Source: Candidatus Aminicenantota bacterium
Lineage (GTDB): Bacteria > Acidobacteriota > Aminicenantia > Aminicenantales > Aminicenantaceae
Direction: 5' to 3'
DNA length: 45,938 nt
Assembly (NCBI GenBank): GCA_011772495.1
Contig: WVZL01000009.1
Location: forward strand, 2,639 to 48,576
The position numbers and the translations under genes were made by a program. Below are positions 8,479 to 17,462 of this stretch, piece by piece. The notes under the pieces were generated by a model. That model did no database searches, had not been told where the DNA came from, and saw only the letters and a program-made list of their open reading frames with translations. Numbering within the stretch: position 1 is the stretch's first letter; the number at the start of each line of letters is the position of its first letter.

Positions 8479-9465
8479 ATGGCCAAAGTCTTTGTAACAG
8501 GGGCCACTGGAATGGTGGGGGCCAATCTCGTGAGGCGCCTGGTCCAGAATAAGGATGAGGTCACTATTCTGGTGAGAAAAACCTCGTCTCATCCTTTTCT
8601 TGATGGTTTAAAGGTCAAAAGAGCTTATGGAGATTTGGGCGATTTTGATTCTGTAAAGAGGGGAATGAAAGGCAGCGATTATGTTTATCACCTGGCCGGG
8701 TATATTTCTTATAACAAAAAAGACAGAAAGAAGCTGTTCGATATCAATACCTCCGGCACTCGGAAGGTCATGAAAGCAGCCTTAGATTTGAAGATAAAGA
8801 AGGTTGTTCATTGTAGCTCCACTGCAGCCCTAGGAATAGGCGATTCTAAGGGGGATATCCTGACCGAGGAAAGTGAGTTCAGTCCAAGGTTCAAGAAGAT
8901 CGGGTATATGTATTCCAAGAAATTGGCCGAAGATGAGGTCCTAAAAGCCCACCAAGAAGGATTGAATGTCTGCCTGGTCAATCCAACCTCGATAATGGGG
9001 GCAGGTGATGAGAAGATGAACTCCGGAGCCCTATTCAAGAATATCAAGGATAACAGGCTAAAAGCCGCCACACCGGGGGGAAACAGCATAGTTGCTGTAT
9101 CTGATGTTGTCGAAGGGCTTATGCTAGCGATGGAGAAGGGAAGAAGCGGCCGTAGGTATATCCTTAATTCCCAGAATATCGAGTATATTGATTTATTTAA
9201 CATTATCGCCAAAGTAATTAATTCCAATAAGATAAAGCGCAAGATTCCGAAAATAGCCTATTTCCCTCTTGTTTTCGTGGCCATGTTGCTCGAAAAAATA
9301 GACAAAAAGGCAAAATTAACCCCTGAAGTGCTGTTTTTCTCGTTCAGATTCAGGTATTTTGACTCGTCAAGAGCAAAAAAAGAGCTGGGCTGGATTCCAG
9401 AACAGGATTTAGAGGTGACAGTCAGAGAAGCAGCAGACTATTATAAAAAGAGGGGAATGATTTAA
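8479..9465 (+). CDS. NAD-dependent epimerase/dehydratase, tandem paralogue
   Basis: A 328-residue extended SDR related to its upstream neighbour: TGATGMVG nucleotide loop, HLAGYIS, CSSTAALG and a Tyr-Met-Tyr-Ser-Lys YxxxK motif at about 149-153. Both paralogues share the FRYFD-S-AKKELGW motif near the C-terminus. I chose ATG 8479. A TTG at 8473 would add two residues and overlap the previous stop, but ATG fits family N-termini (MAKVFVTGATG). The pair probably performs related or consecutive reductions or epimerisations on one pathway. See the upstream gene for the lipid hypothesis. Confidence 0.85.
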   Translation: MAKVFVTGATGMVGANLVRRLVQNKDEVTILVRKTSSHPFLDGLKVKRAYGDLGDFDSVKRGMKGSDYVYHLAGYISYNKKDRKKLFDINTSGTRKVMKAALDLKIKKVVHCSSTAALGIGDSKGDILTEESEFSPRFKKIGYMYSKKLAEDEVLKAHQEGLNVCLVNPTSIMGAGDEKMNSGALFKNIKDNRLKAATPGGNSIVAVSDVVEGLMLAMEKGRSGRRYILNSQNIEYIDLFNIIAKVINSNKIKRKIPKIAYFPLVFVAMLLEKIDKKAKLTPEVLFFSFRFRYFDSSRAKKELGWIPEQDLEVTVREAADYYKKRGMI

Positions 9466-9544
9466 AATGGGCTCTGAACTAGCACTGTGACTGTTCATCC
9501 CCCTGTAAAGGCTCAGCATTCCGCCAGATAATCAAGGCAAATTT

Positions 9545-9601
9545 CACCCCCCGATTCATCGTAAAAGGCGATTGACCTATTTTTGGTTAAATTGATACAT
9601 T
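9545..9601 (+). promoter_or_regulatory. Promoter with conserved CACCCCCCGA element
   Basis: TTGACC 9572-9577, 18-bp spacer, TACATT 9596-9601. The 9545-9577 block begins CACCCCCCGATTCATC, ends AAAAGGCGATTGACC and runs into the -35 box. The same block recurs at 17296-17328 before the bactofilin gene. Position and conservation suggest a shared regulator site. The rest of 9466-9706 is empty. Confidence 0.5.
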
Positions 9602-9706
9602 TTATGAGCAGCATAAGTGTAAATAATTATAAAAAAATAACATATATCTATAATATAATGAGCCAGTAGGGGAAATAGCTAACTCCTTTCCCCATGAGGA
9701 GGCATC

Positions 9707-10345
9707 ATGGAAGAAAGAAGTAAACGCCGAAGATTCCCGATCGTTGATCGGTCACTCCAGTATAAATTCCTGGCCTTTGTTCTCGTTTATGGGTTGACCA
9801 CCATAATTATCCTGGCAATTTCTTTGTTTTTGCCAGACGTTATCAATATGAACGATGAAGATCTGAGCATGGAGTTGCGGGGAGCTGCAGCCGAGAGAAT
9901 CCTTACTCTTCATATGCGGGTTTGGCCTGGCGTTATAGCGGTGGTGTGTATTTTTGGACTTCACTCCTTCCGGACTTTTCACCGAGTGATAGGGCCGCTT
10001 TACCGTTTTCGCTGGGCTTTTGAAAAGATAGGCAAAGGAGACCTGAATTTCCGGGTGAAGCTGAGAACAAAGGATTATCTCGAAAAGGAAGAGGAGCTGT
10101 TCAACGAGATGTTGGATGTGATGGCTGGAAAATGGAAGGAGATACAGTCTGCCAGCGAGCAAGCGCTTAAATCATTAGACAGCTTAGAAAAATCGATGAG
10201 CGAGACACGTGGTCGAGTGCAGGTACCTCAGCAATTCCTGAAAACTCACCGCAAGCATCTGGAAACTCTGCGATCCGAGAGTCAGTACTTTCGACTGGAG
10301 ATCGAAGAGAATAAGGTCCAGAGTACTAAGGATTCAGACTCCTGA
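9707..10345 (+). CDS. Two-TM HAMP-domain membrane protein
   Basis: A 212-residue protein. A basic N-terminus is followed by a membrane segment at about 20-43, a short extracytoplasmic loop (about 44-72), a second segment at about 73-92, then a HAMP-like stretch (VIGPLYRFRWAFEKIGKGDLNFRVKLRTKD, shown here only as a region at 93-123) and a coiled-coil C-terminus. There is no kinase, methyl-accepting or GGDEF output domain, so it would signal through a partner or serve as a scaffold. GAGGAGG precedes the ATG. It lies upstream of a pseudopilin/HD-GYP operon but is separated by 257 bp. Function is otherwise unknown. Confidence 0.75.
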   Translation: MEERSKRRRFPIVDRSLQYKFLAFVLVYGLTTIIILAISLFLPDVINMNDEDLSMELRGAAAERILTLHMRVWPGVIAVVCIFGLHSFRTFHRVIGPLYRFRWAFEKIGKGDLNFRVKLRTKDYLEKEEELFNEMLDVMAGKWKEIQSASEQALKSLDSLEKSMSETRGRVQVPQQFLKTHRKHLETLRSESQYFRLEIEENKVQSTKDSDS

Positions 10346-10602
10346 ATGAGGGTTTGCATGATGAAATTAGGGAATGGAGTTCTTTTTATTTCATTAGGGG
10401 TATGCTAAGATTCAAATGAAGATAACCTGGCCTTCGAGACATTGGGCAGTTCAAAGAAGCCCTAGCTTTTCAAGGAAGTTACTCCTGGTTGGGCAAAGAT
10501 GTATGTCAGTAGCGATTCCGAGCCGTAGAGATGAGTTTCTCTCCGAAGAATCCCTTCACACCATGAGAGAGAGCAAAAAAATTTAATTACTATTAGAGCT
10601 GC
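10346..10602. other. Gene-free gap before pseudopilin operon
   Basis: No convincing promoter, terminator or RNA seen. A 56-codon frame from ATG 10416 lacks a Shine-Dalgarno and is not called. Confidence 0.4.
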
Positions 10603-11160
10603 ATGAGAAAATACGTCATTAAAATTTCAGTCAGAAAGAAGCAGGAGCTGCACTGGCTGTCTGATTCAGTTTTTTTCAGTAACCGGAAGGGAGATTTCTT
10701 ACAGAAAGCCTTTACGCTGGTCGAGTTACTTCTTGTGATAGGCATTATCGCTGCGCTTTTCGGCATTGGAATACCCGTTTACTTGAATCAACTCACCCGA
10801 GCAAAAAACACCAAGGCCATTTCAGATATCTATTCTATGTCCCAGCAGATAGAGGAATTTAACATGACTAACGGAGATTATCCGCAAAACCTGGCCGCTA
10901 TTGGAAGAGAGAAAATTACTGACCCCTGGGGAAATCCATATGCGTATTTAAAGATGTATTTTGCATCGGAAAAAAAGGGGGGAGGAGCTCCAGGTGACGC
11001 TAGGAAAGACCGGTTTCTGGTTCCTTTAAATAATGACTATGACCTTTACAGTAAAGGGAAAGATGGGAAAAGTGCACCAGCCCTTACAGCAAAAGTCAGC
11101 TGGGATGACGTGGTGCGCGCCAATAACGGGGCTTTTATCGGCGAGGCCAGGAAATACTGA
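10603..11160 (+). CDS. GspG-like type II secretion/type IV pseudopilin
   Basis: A 185-residue pseudopilin. The prepilin leader is unusually long (36 residues) and ends KA, followed by FTLVELLLVIGIIAALFG. Cleavage would fall between Ala36 and Phe37, and Glu41 is the conserved +5 Glu. Ala rather than Gly at -1 is uncommon but tolerated by some prepilin peptidases. The C-terminal TDPWGNPYAY and DYDLYSKGKDGK match the calcium-binding major pseudopilin GspG. An insertion rich in Gly/Lys sits between them (about 125-140). ATG 10603 is the first possible start after an in-frame stop; the ribosome site is poor. It is followed 15 nt later by an HD-GYP gene, suggesting pilus or secretion control by c-di-GMP. 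Confidence 0.85.
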   Translation: MRKYVIKISVRKKQELHWLSDSVFFSNRKGDFLQKAFTLVELLLVIGIIAALFGIGIPVYLNQLTRAKNTKAISDIYSMSQQIEEFNMTNGDYPQNLAAIGREKITDPWGNPYAYLKMYFASEKKGGGAPGDARKDRFLVPLNNDYDLYSKGKDGKSAPALTAKVSWDDVVRANNGAFIGEARKY

Positions 11161-11175
11161 TCCAGGTTTTTGAGC

Positions 11176-13302
11176 ATGAAAATTGAAGTGACCTTTCTGC
11201 GCAGTAAAGTCGCCCGTCGCATTTTTTTCCTGTTCGTGGCCTGCACCCTTATTCCTATCGCAGCCCTGGCCATCTTGTCCTTTGGACTGGTGACAAAACA
11301 GCTCATTAACAAGAGCCAGGAGCAGCTGAGAGAGGAGAGTAAGAACATAGGTCAGAGTATTGTGAGGGACTTGCAGTCGATTCAGGTCGAGATGGAAATG
11401 ATCGCCTCCAACTTGAGTGCCAGCTCCACTCAGACCCTCAGCATACCCTCCCAAGAATTCGATGCACACTTAAAAGAGAGGTTCACAGGTTTAATATTGA
11501 TCACTGAAGATGACCAGCACAGAGTTCTCTTTGGCCTTATTCCAGATGCGCCAAGACTTGGCCAGGATGATAGGCAAGATATTCTATTAGGGAAACCGGG
11601 TCTATTTACGAGAGTCGATCCAGAGGAGGGAGTTCGTATATTCATGTGCATAGCAACTTATTCTGACCTTCCAAACAAGGAAATCCTTTTGGCTGAAATT
11701 GATCTAGATCATTTTTGGGCTCCTAGGGAGAAAGACAAATTGCAGAAGGAGACAGAGCTGAGCGTGCTCGATTCATCGAATAACCCTCTCTATTCAACGC
11801 TTGATTTTCCTGCAACATTTCCTGCACAGGCAGTGATGAGTATGAAAAATGCCCACTCTGCTCAATTCGAGTGGGTGTATGAGAAAAAGAGATATTTGGC
11901 TAGCTTCTTCACGGTTTTCCTGCCAGGTCAATTTGTTTCTGATGAATGGGCAGTAGTGCTTAGCATGCCGAAATCCTCGGTGCTTCGGGTCAATTACATT
12001 TTCGCGTGGGTTTTCCCTCTCGTCATTCTGGTGTCTCTTTGGGTCGTATCACTCTTGAGCGTAAACCAAATCCGAAGGAGTTTGGTTCCTCTCGAAAAGC
12101 TAAAGGAAGGAACAAAACGCATTGCGAGAAGAGAATTCGATAGCCGGGTAAGAGTAACGAGTCGGGATGAGTTTGAAGAAGTTGCTGAGTCGTTCAATAC
12201 CATGGCCAGTCAATTGGGCAGGCAATTTAAAACCCTGACTACCATAGCTGAGATTGATCGGGCTATCCTTTCCTCCTTGGATAAAGCGAGAATTGTAGAC
12301 ACAGTGCTGGCGCGGATGCGCGAGGTTTTCCCCTGTGACAGTGTCAGCGTGACCCTGTTCGAATCCAACGGCGCAGGAACAGCTCAGACCTATGTCGAAG
12401 ACTGCAAATCTGATAAAAGAAAACAAAAGAAAACGATCGAACTCAGGCCCGAGGATATAGAAGAACTCAATGATAATCCAGATCTCATCTTAATCGAAAT
12501 GGATGGAGAACCGCCCAGCTATCTCGTTCCAATGACCAAGCTCGGCATCAGACTGGCCTTAGTCCTTCCCATTTTTTTACGGCAAGAATTATCAGGGATC
12601 ATTGCCCTCGGCTATCTTAAGCCGCCTAAACTCGAACAGGAAGACTTGGATCAAGCCCGACAGCTGGCTGACCAGGTGGCCGTGGCTTTTTCGAACGCCC
12701 GCTTGATCGAAGAATTGGCCCAGCTCAATTGGGGAACGCTTAGAGCCTTAGCGCGGGCCATCGATGCGAAATCTCACTGGACGGCTGGCCATTCTGAGCG
12801 GAGTACGAAACTCGCCTTGCAAATCGGTCGGGTCGTAGGGCTTAACAGGGATGAATTGGACGATTTGCACCGGGCAGGGTTGCTCCATGATATCGGGAAG
12901 CTCGGTATTCCTCTGGATGTACTCGATAAAAACGGGAAATTGACTGCTGAAGAAAGAAATTTCATGGACAAACACCCCAGCATGGGAGCCCGGATCCTGG
13001 AGCCCATCGATGCCTATGCCGAGGTTATACCAATAGTGTTACAGCATCACGAAAGTTTTGACGGCACGGGTTATCCGGATGGCCTGAGTGGAGAAGACAT
13101 TAGTTTAGGAGCCCGAATTTTTGCAGTGGCCGACCGCTTTGAAGCCTTAACTTCAGATCGCCCCTACCGGAAAGCACTCAACCTGAAACGTACGATCAAG
13201 TACATCAAAGACCGTGCTGGTACCGAGTTTGATCCGAAGATCGTGAATGCTTTCCTGAAAGTCATGGCTCAGGAGGAGAAAAAGCAGGAGGGATACAGAT
13301 GA
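11176..13302 (+). CDS. Membrane HAMP-GAF-HD-GYP c-di-GMP phosphodiesterase
   Basis: A 708-residue sensor. In order: TM1 (about 13-37), periplasmic sensor region (about 38-270), TM2 (about 272-296), HAMP (about 297-350), GAF (about 365-510) and HD-GYP (about 520-700). The catalytic set is intact: H571-D572 in HDIGKLG, H624-H625 and HHESFDGTGYP with the GYP at 632-634, and the late ADRFEALTSDRPYR helix. It should hydrolyse c-di-GMP at the inner membrane in response to a periplasmic or GAF ligand. A TTG at 11170 could add two residues; ATG 11176 has better spacing from CCAGG. It overlaps the next lipoprotein gene by 4 nt (ATGA) and follows the pseudopilin closely, so the three form one operon. 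Confidence 0.9.
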   Translation: MKIEVTFLRSKVARRIFFLFVACTLIPIAALAILSFGLVTKQLINKSQEQLREESKNIGQSIVRDLQSIQVEMEMIASNLSASSTQTLSIPSQEFDAHLKERFTGLILITEDDQHRVLFGLIPDAPRLGQDDRQDILLGKPGLFTRVDPEEGVRIFMCIATYSDLPNKEILLAEIDLDHFWAPREKDKLQKETELSVLDSSNNPLYSTLDFPATFPAQAVMSMKNAHSAQFEWVYEKKRYLASFFTVFLPGQFVSDEWAVVLSMPKSSVLRVNYIFAWVFPLVILVSLWVVSLLSVNQIRRSLVPLEKLKEGTKRIARREFDSRVRVTSRDEFEEVAESFNTMASQLGRQFKTLTTIAEIDRAILSSLDKARIVDTVLARMREVFPCDSVSVTLFESNGAGTAQTYVEDCKSDKRKQKKTIELRPEDIEELNDNPDLILIEMDGEPPSYLVPMTKLGIRLALVLPIFLRQELSGIIALGYLKPPKLEQEDLDQARQLADQVAVAFSNARLIEELAQLNWGTLRALARAIDAKSHWTAGHSERSTKLALQIGRVVGLNRDELDDLHRAGLLHDIGKLGIPLDVLDKNGKLTAEERNFMDKHPSMGARILEPIDAYAEVIPIVLQHHESFDGTGYPDGLSGEDISLGARIFAVADRFEALTSDRPYRKALNLKRTIKYIKDRAGTEFDPKIVNAFLKVMAQEEKKQEGYR

Positions 13303-13685
13303 AAGGAAAAGTGTTTTTAGTCGGGTTCATCATTCTTGCTTTGCTGGGTGGAAATAGCTGCAAGAAGGAGCTTATCGTTCCAAATGAGCTGTTAGGAGTG
13401 TGGGAGACATCAGAGCCGAAATACGAAGGGTGCTATTTCGAGATAACCAGTGAGGATATTATTTTTAAAGATATAGAGGAAGATATAAACTTTTATAAGA
13501 TTACGGAAATAGAAACCGAGCAGAATCTGGATGAAGATTTTATCACCTACGTAATAAAATATGCAGACCTAGAAGGGTTGCCTTTTGAGTTGTCTGTACA
13601 ATATTTTCCAAAAGAAGAAGGCACGATCAGATTCAAGCATCAAAACCATTTCTTCTGGGTAAAAAGAGAAGCCGATTCATATTGA
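13299..13685 (+). CDS. Small putative lipoprotein
   Basis: A 128-residue protein with a hydrophobic leader ending GGNSC. Cys21 is the probable lipidation site, although Gly at -3 is not ideal for a lipobox. The mature part is acidic and beta-rich, with LLGVWETSEPKYEGCYFEI resembling lipocalin-like or 'GVW' domain starts, and no catalytic motif. Its ATG overlaps the stop of the HD-GYP gene (ATGA), indicating translational coupling. It may modulate the periplasmic sensor domain of that protein, which is inference from coupling alone. Confidence 0.7.
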   Translation: MKGKVFLVGFIILALLGGNSCKKELIVPNELLGVWETSEPKYEGCYFEITSEDIIFKDIEEDINFYKITEIETEQNLDEDFITYVIKYADLEGLPFELSVQYFPKEEGTIRFKHQNHFFWVKREADSY

Positions 13686-13699
13686 AACCTCAATATTTT

Positions 13700-13722
13700 A
13701 TGGCCAGAAGACTTCTGGCCAT
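13700..13722. terminator. Hairpin after the HD-GYP operon
   Basis: ATGGCCAGAAG and CTTCTGGCCAT form a perfect 11-bp inverted repeat around one base, 15 nt after the stop at 13685. There is no T tract, so intrinsic termination is uncertain. It may instead be a 3' stabilising hairpin or a binding palindrome. Confidence 0.4.
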
Positions 13723-13794
13723 TCCCTGCTGATTGAGAATTCATTCCTATGATTCAAATGGCTTCATTATCCAGGAGTCTCTGTCCTCAGCTTT

Positions 13795-13823
13795 TTGACA
13801 TGAGACTATCTCTATGATAAAAG
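13795..13823 (+). promoter_or_regulatory. Possible sigma-70 promoter for SBBP gene
   Basis: TTGACA 13795-13800, 17-bp spacer, TAAAAG 13818-13823. The -10 is weak. The leader of about 135 nt ends with AAAGGAG before ATG 13965. Confidence 0.4.
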
Positions 13824-13964
13824 TGAGCAGAAAAATAGAGAGAGATGAAATCAGGTTTGGGAAAATTGAGGAAAGGCCATTATAGCCAGCATTTCAGAAA
13901 GATAAAAAGACAAGTTTCTCTGCTTTAAAGATAGATACCAGTATATTCTGTAAAGGAGAAGAGC

Positions 13965-16445
13965 ATGTTAAAAACAGGACCGAAAATCTTCATTCTTTTC
14001 CTTATATTTATTTCATTTCCTGCAACCTACTCAGGTGATCTTGAGCCCAAGTCACAGCTGACTCGAGCCAATCAGATCACTGAAGCCCTAAGTCTGTTTC
14101 CTTTATATTTTATCGAGAACAAGGGTCAAGTGAATGAGTGCGTAAAATACCATCTAAAGATGCGCAAAGGCAATGTGTATTTTACTCCTGAAGAAATCGT
14201 GTATCAGTTCATTCAGCGAGAAAGCGAGAAGGCGCCAGATAAAGAAGATTTAATGTGGGCAGGTAAAGAAAGCGCTGCCGAAATCATAGTCGAGAATATC
14301 AGGATGGAATTCATGGGGGCAAATAAAAGGGTGAAAGTGAAAGGGCTGGAAGAGAGTGAGGGAAAAGTGAGTTATTTTTGGGGAAAAGACCCGAAAAAAT
14401 GGGTAATTGGTGCCCCGGCATATAAAAAGGTGCTCTACCAAGAGCTTTATCCTCATACAGACCTGCTTGTCTACGGAAGAGGAGGAAACATAAAAAAAGA
14501 ATATCGAGTTAGAGCAGGGGGAGATGTTGAAGAGATTAGAGTGAGATACGAGGGTATTGAGCAGCTCAGGGTGAATGAGAAAGGGCAGTTAGAGATTTTA
14601 ACAGGAGAAGGGCTCTTAAAGGAAGAGGCGCCCCTGAGCTACCAGCTGATCGATGGAAAGAGAGTCGAAGTTAAGTCCGAATATATAGTAGATGATGATT
14701 GCACTTTGAAATTCAAGATTGCGGAATACCGAAAAGACAAGGAATTGATCATTGACCCCAGGTTAGATTACTCCACTTATCTAGGAGGAAGCGATAGAGA
14801 TACAGGCCTATCAGTAGCTGTTGATGAAGATGGCAATGCCTATGTTACAGGATGGACGAGTTCCAGTGATTTTCCTGTCACTGGAGGGGCTTATGACGCG
14901 AGTTTTAATGGCATCTGGTATGATGTGTTCGTATCCAGGCTCAATTCCACAGGCTCAGGTTTTGTCTACTCCACTTATCTTGGGGGAAGCGGCGATGAGA
15001 CAGCTTACGGGATAGTCATCGATGGAAGCCGAAACGCCTACGTCACCGGGTATACGAATTCCAGCGACTTTCCGACTACAGCCGGGGCTTATGATACATC
15101 TCATAACGGGGCTGAGGATGTTTTTGCGGTTAAACTCAATTCCACAGGAACTGGCTTAATCTATTCGACTTATATAGGAGGAATTGCTGATCCTTTCGGT
15201 GATGATATTGGCACTAAAATTGTCGTTGATGAAAATGGCTATGCTTACCTTACTGGAGTGACTGAGTGTCCCACTTTTCCTACGACCTCTGGCGCCTATG
15301 ATACTAGTTTCAATGGTCCCGGTGATGCATTCGTAACCAAGCTCAATGTTTCTGGTACAAACATTGTATATTCTACTTTCTTGGGTGGTAGTGACCGCGA
15401 CTGGGGGTATGGAATTTCAGTTGAAGGGGGCGGCGATGCATTTGTGGCTGGGAGAACCCTGTCCTCTGATTTTCCGATGACCTCTGGTGCCTACGATACA
15501 AGCTATAATGGAGATTACGATGTCTTCGTTACTAGGATTAATGCTGCAGGCTCAGACCTTGTTTATTCCACCTATTTAGGAGGAAGCGATCTGGACCGTC
15601 TCACCTGGGAAAGCATAACAGTTGATGAGGATGGAAATGCTTATGTTACCGGGCAAACCAGGTCCACCGATTTTCCCACCACTGTTGGCGCATACGACAG
15701 AGTTTACAACGGAGATGGAGATGTATTTGTTACTAAGCTCAATCCTGAAGGCTCAGGATTAACGTATTCTACCTATCTAGGAGGAAGTTCCTCGGACTGG
15801 GGATTTGCCATAATAATCGATGAGGAGGGTACTGCCTTTATTACGGGATTTACTGAATCCAATGATTTTCCGAATACTCCCTGCGCTATTGATAGGGTCT
15901 TTAATGGGGATTATGATGTTTTTGTCACCAAACTCAATTCAGCAGGCTCTGGTCTTTCCTTTTCCTCCTTCTTAGGAGGAACTGGCGGTGACCATGGACG
16001 GGGAATACAAATAGATGAGGACGGAAGGGTCTATGTCGCTGGATTCACTGATTCAGATAATTTTCCAACAACCCCTGGTGCATATGACAGAAATATAAGC
16101 GGGCCGGATGATGCTTTTGTCACCACTATCTTTTGGCATCAACCTCCCGTGAATCTTGCTCTTTCAAGAGAGATAAACAGAAGCCTTTTCGTGAAAGAGG
16201 CATTTCACACCATCAGTTGGGAAGCGAATCCATTGAACGAAAACATAGAAATTTTGTACTACAGAATCTACCGAAAATTAGCCGGAGAAGGGGATGAGAG
16301 CTATCAATGGATCGACACTGTCTCGAGTGATACCTTTGAATATGTGGATGGATATCTGGATGTCAATGTGAGTTATGTTTATGCGGTTACCTCTGTCAGC
16401 TCATGTCTGTGGAATAGCGATTACTCTGAGCCTGTTGGAAACTGA
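13965..16445 (+). CDS. Secreted SBBP beta-propeller repeat protein
   Basis: An 826-residue exported protein. A signal peptide (about 1-23) is followed by an N-terminal domain beginning YFIENKGQVNE, usual before SBBP repeats (about 35-260). Then come seven repeats of 55-65 residues, each opening with a variant of YSTYLGGS and containing GNAYVTG, SSDFP, GAYD, and DVFVTKLN (about 266-715). The C-terminal about 100 residues look like a fibronectin-III-type domain (SWEANPL...YYRIYRK). Each repeat probably supplies one propeller blade. It is likely cell-surface or secreted, with a binding or structural role. AAAGGAG precedes the ATG. No sorting signal seen, and no enzymatic motif. Confidence 0.9.
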   Translation: MLKTGPKIFILFLIFISFPATYSGDLEPKSQLTRANQITEALSLFPLYFIENKGQVNECVKYHLKMRKGNVYFTPEEIVYQFIQRESEKAPDKEDLMWAGKESAAEIIVENIRMEFMGANKRVKVKGLEESEGKVSYFWGKDPKKWVIGAPAYKKVLYQELYPHTDLLVYGRGGNIKKEYRVRAGGDVEEIRVRYEGIEQLRVNEKGQLEILTGEGLLKEEAPLSYQLIDGKRVEVKSEYIVDDDCTLKFKIAEYRKDKELIIDPRLDYSTYLGGSDRDTGLSVAVDEDGNAYVTGWTSSSDFPVTGGAYDASFNGIWYDVFVSRLNSTGSGFVYSTYLGGSGDETAYGIVIDGSRNAYVTGYTNSSDFPTTAGAYDTSHNGAEDVFAVKLNSTGTGLIYSTYIGGIADPFGDDIGTKIVVDENGYAYLTGVTECPTFPTTSGAYDTSFNGPGDAFVTKLNVSGTNIVYSTFLGGSDRDWGYGISVEGGGDAFVAGRTLSSDFPMTSGAYDTSYNGDYDVFVTRINAAGSDLVYSTYLGGSDLDRLTWESITVDEDGNAYVTGQTRSTDFPTTVGAYDRVYNGDGDVFVTKLNPEGSGLTYSTYLGGSSSDWGFAIIIDEEGTAFITGFTESNDFPNTPCAIDRVFNGDYDVFVTKLNSAGSGLSFSSFLGGTGGDHGRGIQIDEDGRVYVAGFTDSDNFPTTPGAYDRNISGPDDAFVTTIFWHQPPVNLALSREINRSLFVKEAFHTISWEANPLNENIEILYYRIYRKLAGEGDESYQWIDTVSSDTFEYVDGYLDVNVSYVYAVTSVSSCLWNSDYSEPVGN

Positions 16446-16544
16446 TCAGGAACAGAATAGCATTGTGAGAGTTAAGAGTTAATCGAGTAAAAAGAAAACA
16501 TGTTAATAAGGACTGGCAGTGAGAAAAGAATATAGGAGGAAGGT

Positions 16545-17111
16545 ATGAAGACAATAAAGATATTCACTATAGTGTTAATGGCTTTAGCGAGCTTATCGAT
16601 TTATTCCTTTGGACTGGGCTTTAGAATCGGTGGCTCAGTGAATTATTACTCTGTTGAAGATCCTATCTTTAAAGATACCTACGGAGAAGGCAATCTTATG
16701 TACGGTATTTCCTTCAGTTTTGAGGCCATAAAAAAGTTCGAGCTCAGGGCAGAAGCCAATTATTTTCGAGAGCAGGGCAAGATGACCTTGACCGAAGAAG
16801 AAATTACCTTTACTCTCAGACCCGTTATTCTGGGCTTGAGAATTAAGTTAGTAGATGTCAAGATGGTGAGCGTCTATCTAGGAGGGGGAGCAGGCTATTA
16901 TTCTTACATAGAAAATCTCCCTGATCGCTTTGAAGATATTGAAGAATCAACCATAGGTTATCATGCTGAGGCAGGAGTCTATGTGAATGTCGTTCCCAAG
17001 TTTTTTCTTGATTTTAGCGTGAGATACACCATTGCCAATGCTGAGCCCTTTGATGAAACCATCAAGCTAGGAGGAATCAGAGCCGGTATTGGCTTTGGGC
17101 TGAGCTTTTAA
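16545..17111 (+). CDS. Outer-membrane beta-barrel protein
   Basis: A 188-residue protein with a signal peptide (about 1-23) and alternating amphipathic beta strands typical of small 8-stranded barrels (GFRIGGSVNYYS, YGISFSFEAIKKFELRAEANYF, VYLGGGAGYYSY). The chain ends GIGFGLSF, with the terminal Phe that the BAM machinery recognises. AGGAGG lies 6 nt before the ATG. It follows the SBBP gene by 99 bp on the same strand. No ligand can be inferred. Confidence 0.8.
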   Translation: MKTIKIFTIVLMALASLSIYSFGLGFRIGGSVNYYSVEDPIFKDTYGEGNLMYGISFSFEAIKKFELRAEANYFREQGKMTLTEEEITFTLRPVILGLRIKLVDVKMVSVYLGGGAGYYSYIENLPDRFEDIEESTIGYHAEAGVYVNVVPKFFLDFSVRYTIANAEPFDETIKLGGIRAGIGFGLSF

Positions 17112-17191
17112 ACTATTCGAAAGAATTTCAAGGTGAAATAAGCAAATAATTTCCAACAAAAAAATTTTTTTTAAAAAATTAACGGTTTTAT

Positions 17192-17220
17192 TTGACATCA
17201 AATTTTTCCTGTGATATTAG
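17192..17220 (+). promoter_or_regulatory. Bactofilin promoter P1 (T5-spacer sigma-70 family)
   Basis: TTGACA 17192-17197, 17-bp spacer containing TTTTTCCTGTG, TATTAG 17215-17220. It is nearly the same sequence as promoters at 20232 and 19095. The A/T run just before it (17155-17180) may end the upstream transcript. Confidence 0.65.
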
Positions 17221-17295
17221 ATTTTTGCACCAGAGAGGAGAGGGTTCGATTAGAGTGCTTCTCACCTTCAAAGATTGGCAGGGAAGATAAAAAAT

Positions 17296-17352
17296 CACCC
17301 CCCGAATCATCTCAAAAGGCGATTGACCCGTCTTTGTTCGTCTTGATATAGT
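17296..17352 (+). promoter_or_regulatory. Bactofilin promoter P2 with conserved CACCCCCCGA element
   Basis: TTGACC 17323-17328, 18-bp spacer, TATAGT 17347-17352, directly preceded by the 17296-17328 block. That block starts CACCCCCCGAATCATC, ends AAAAGGCGATTGACC and matches 9545-9577 at about 28 of 33 positions. The bactofilin gene therefore appears to have two promoters, one with a probable regulator site. Confidence 0.55.
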
Positions 17353-17462
17353 TGTTGCAAATTTAAGCTGAGAAAACAATAAATGAGGAGGAAATCCCAA
17401 ATTTGCTTAAAATTAAACTCCTATCCCTTATGGTGTAGGAAAATTTTATACAGGAGGGGAAG

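Noticed and set aside
10416..10586. 56-codon ORF upstream of the pseudopilin
   Set aside because: No ribosome site, no recognisable domain, composition like translated non-coding DNA.
13965..16445. DNA repeats in the SBBP gene as a CRISPR-like or tandem DNA array
   Set aside because: The periodicity is at protein level with diverged codons; it encodes propeller blades.
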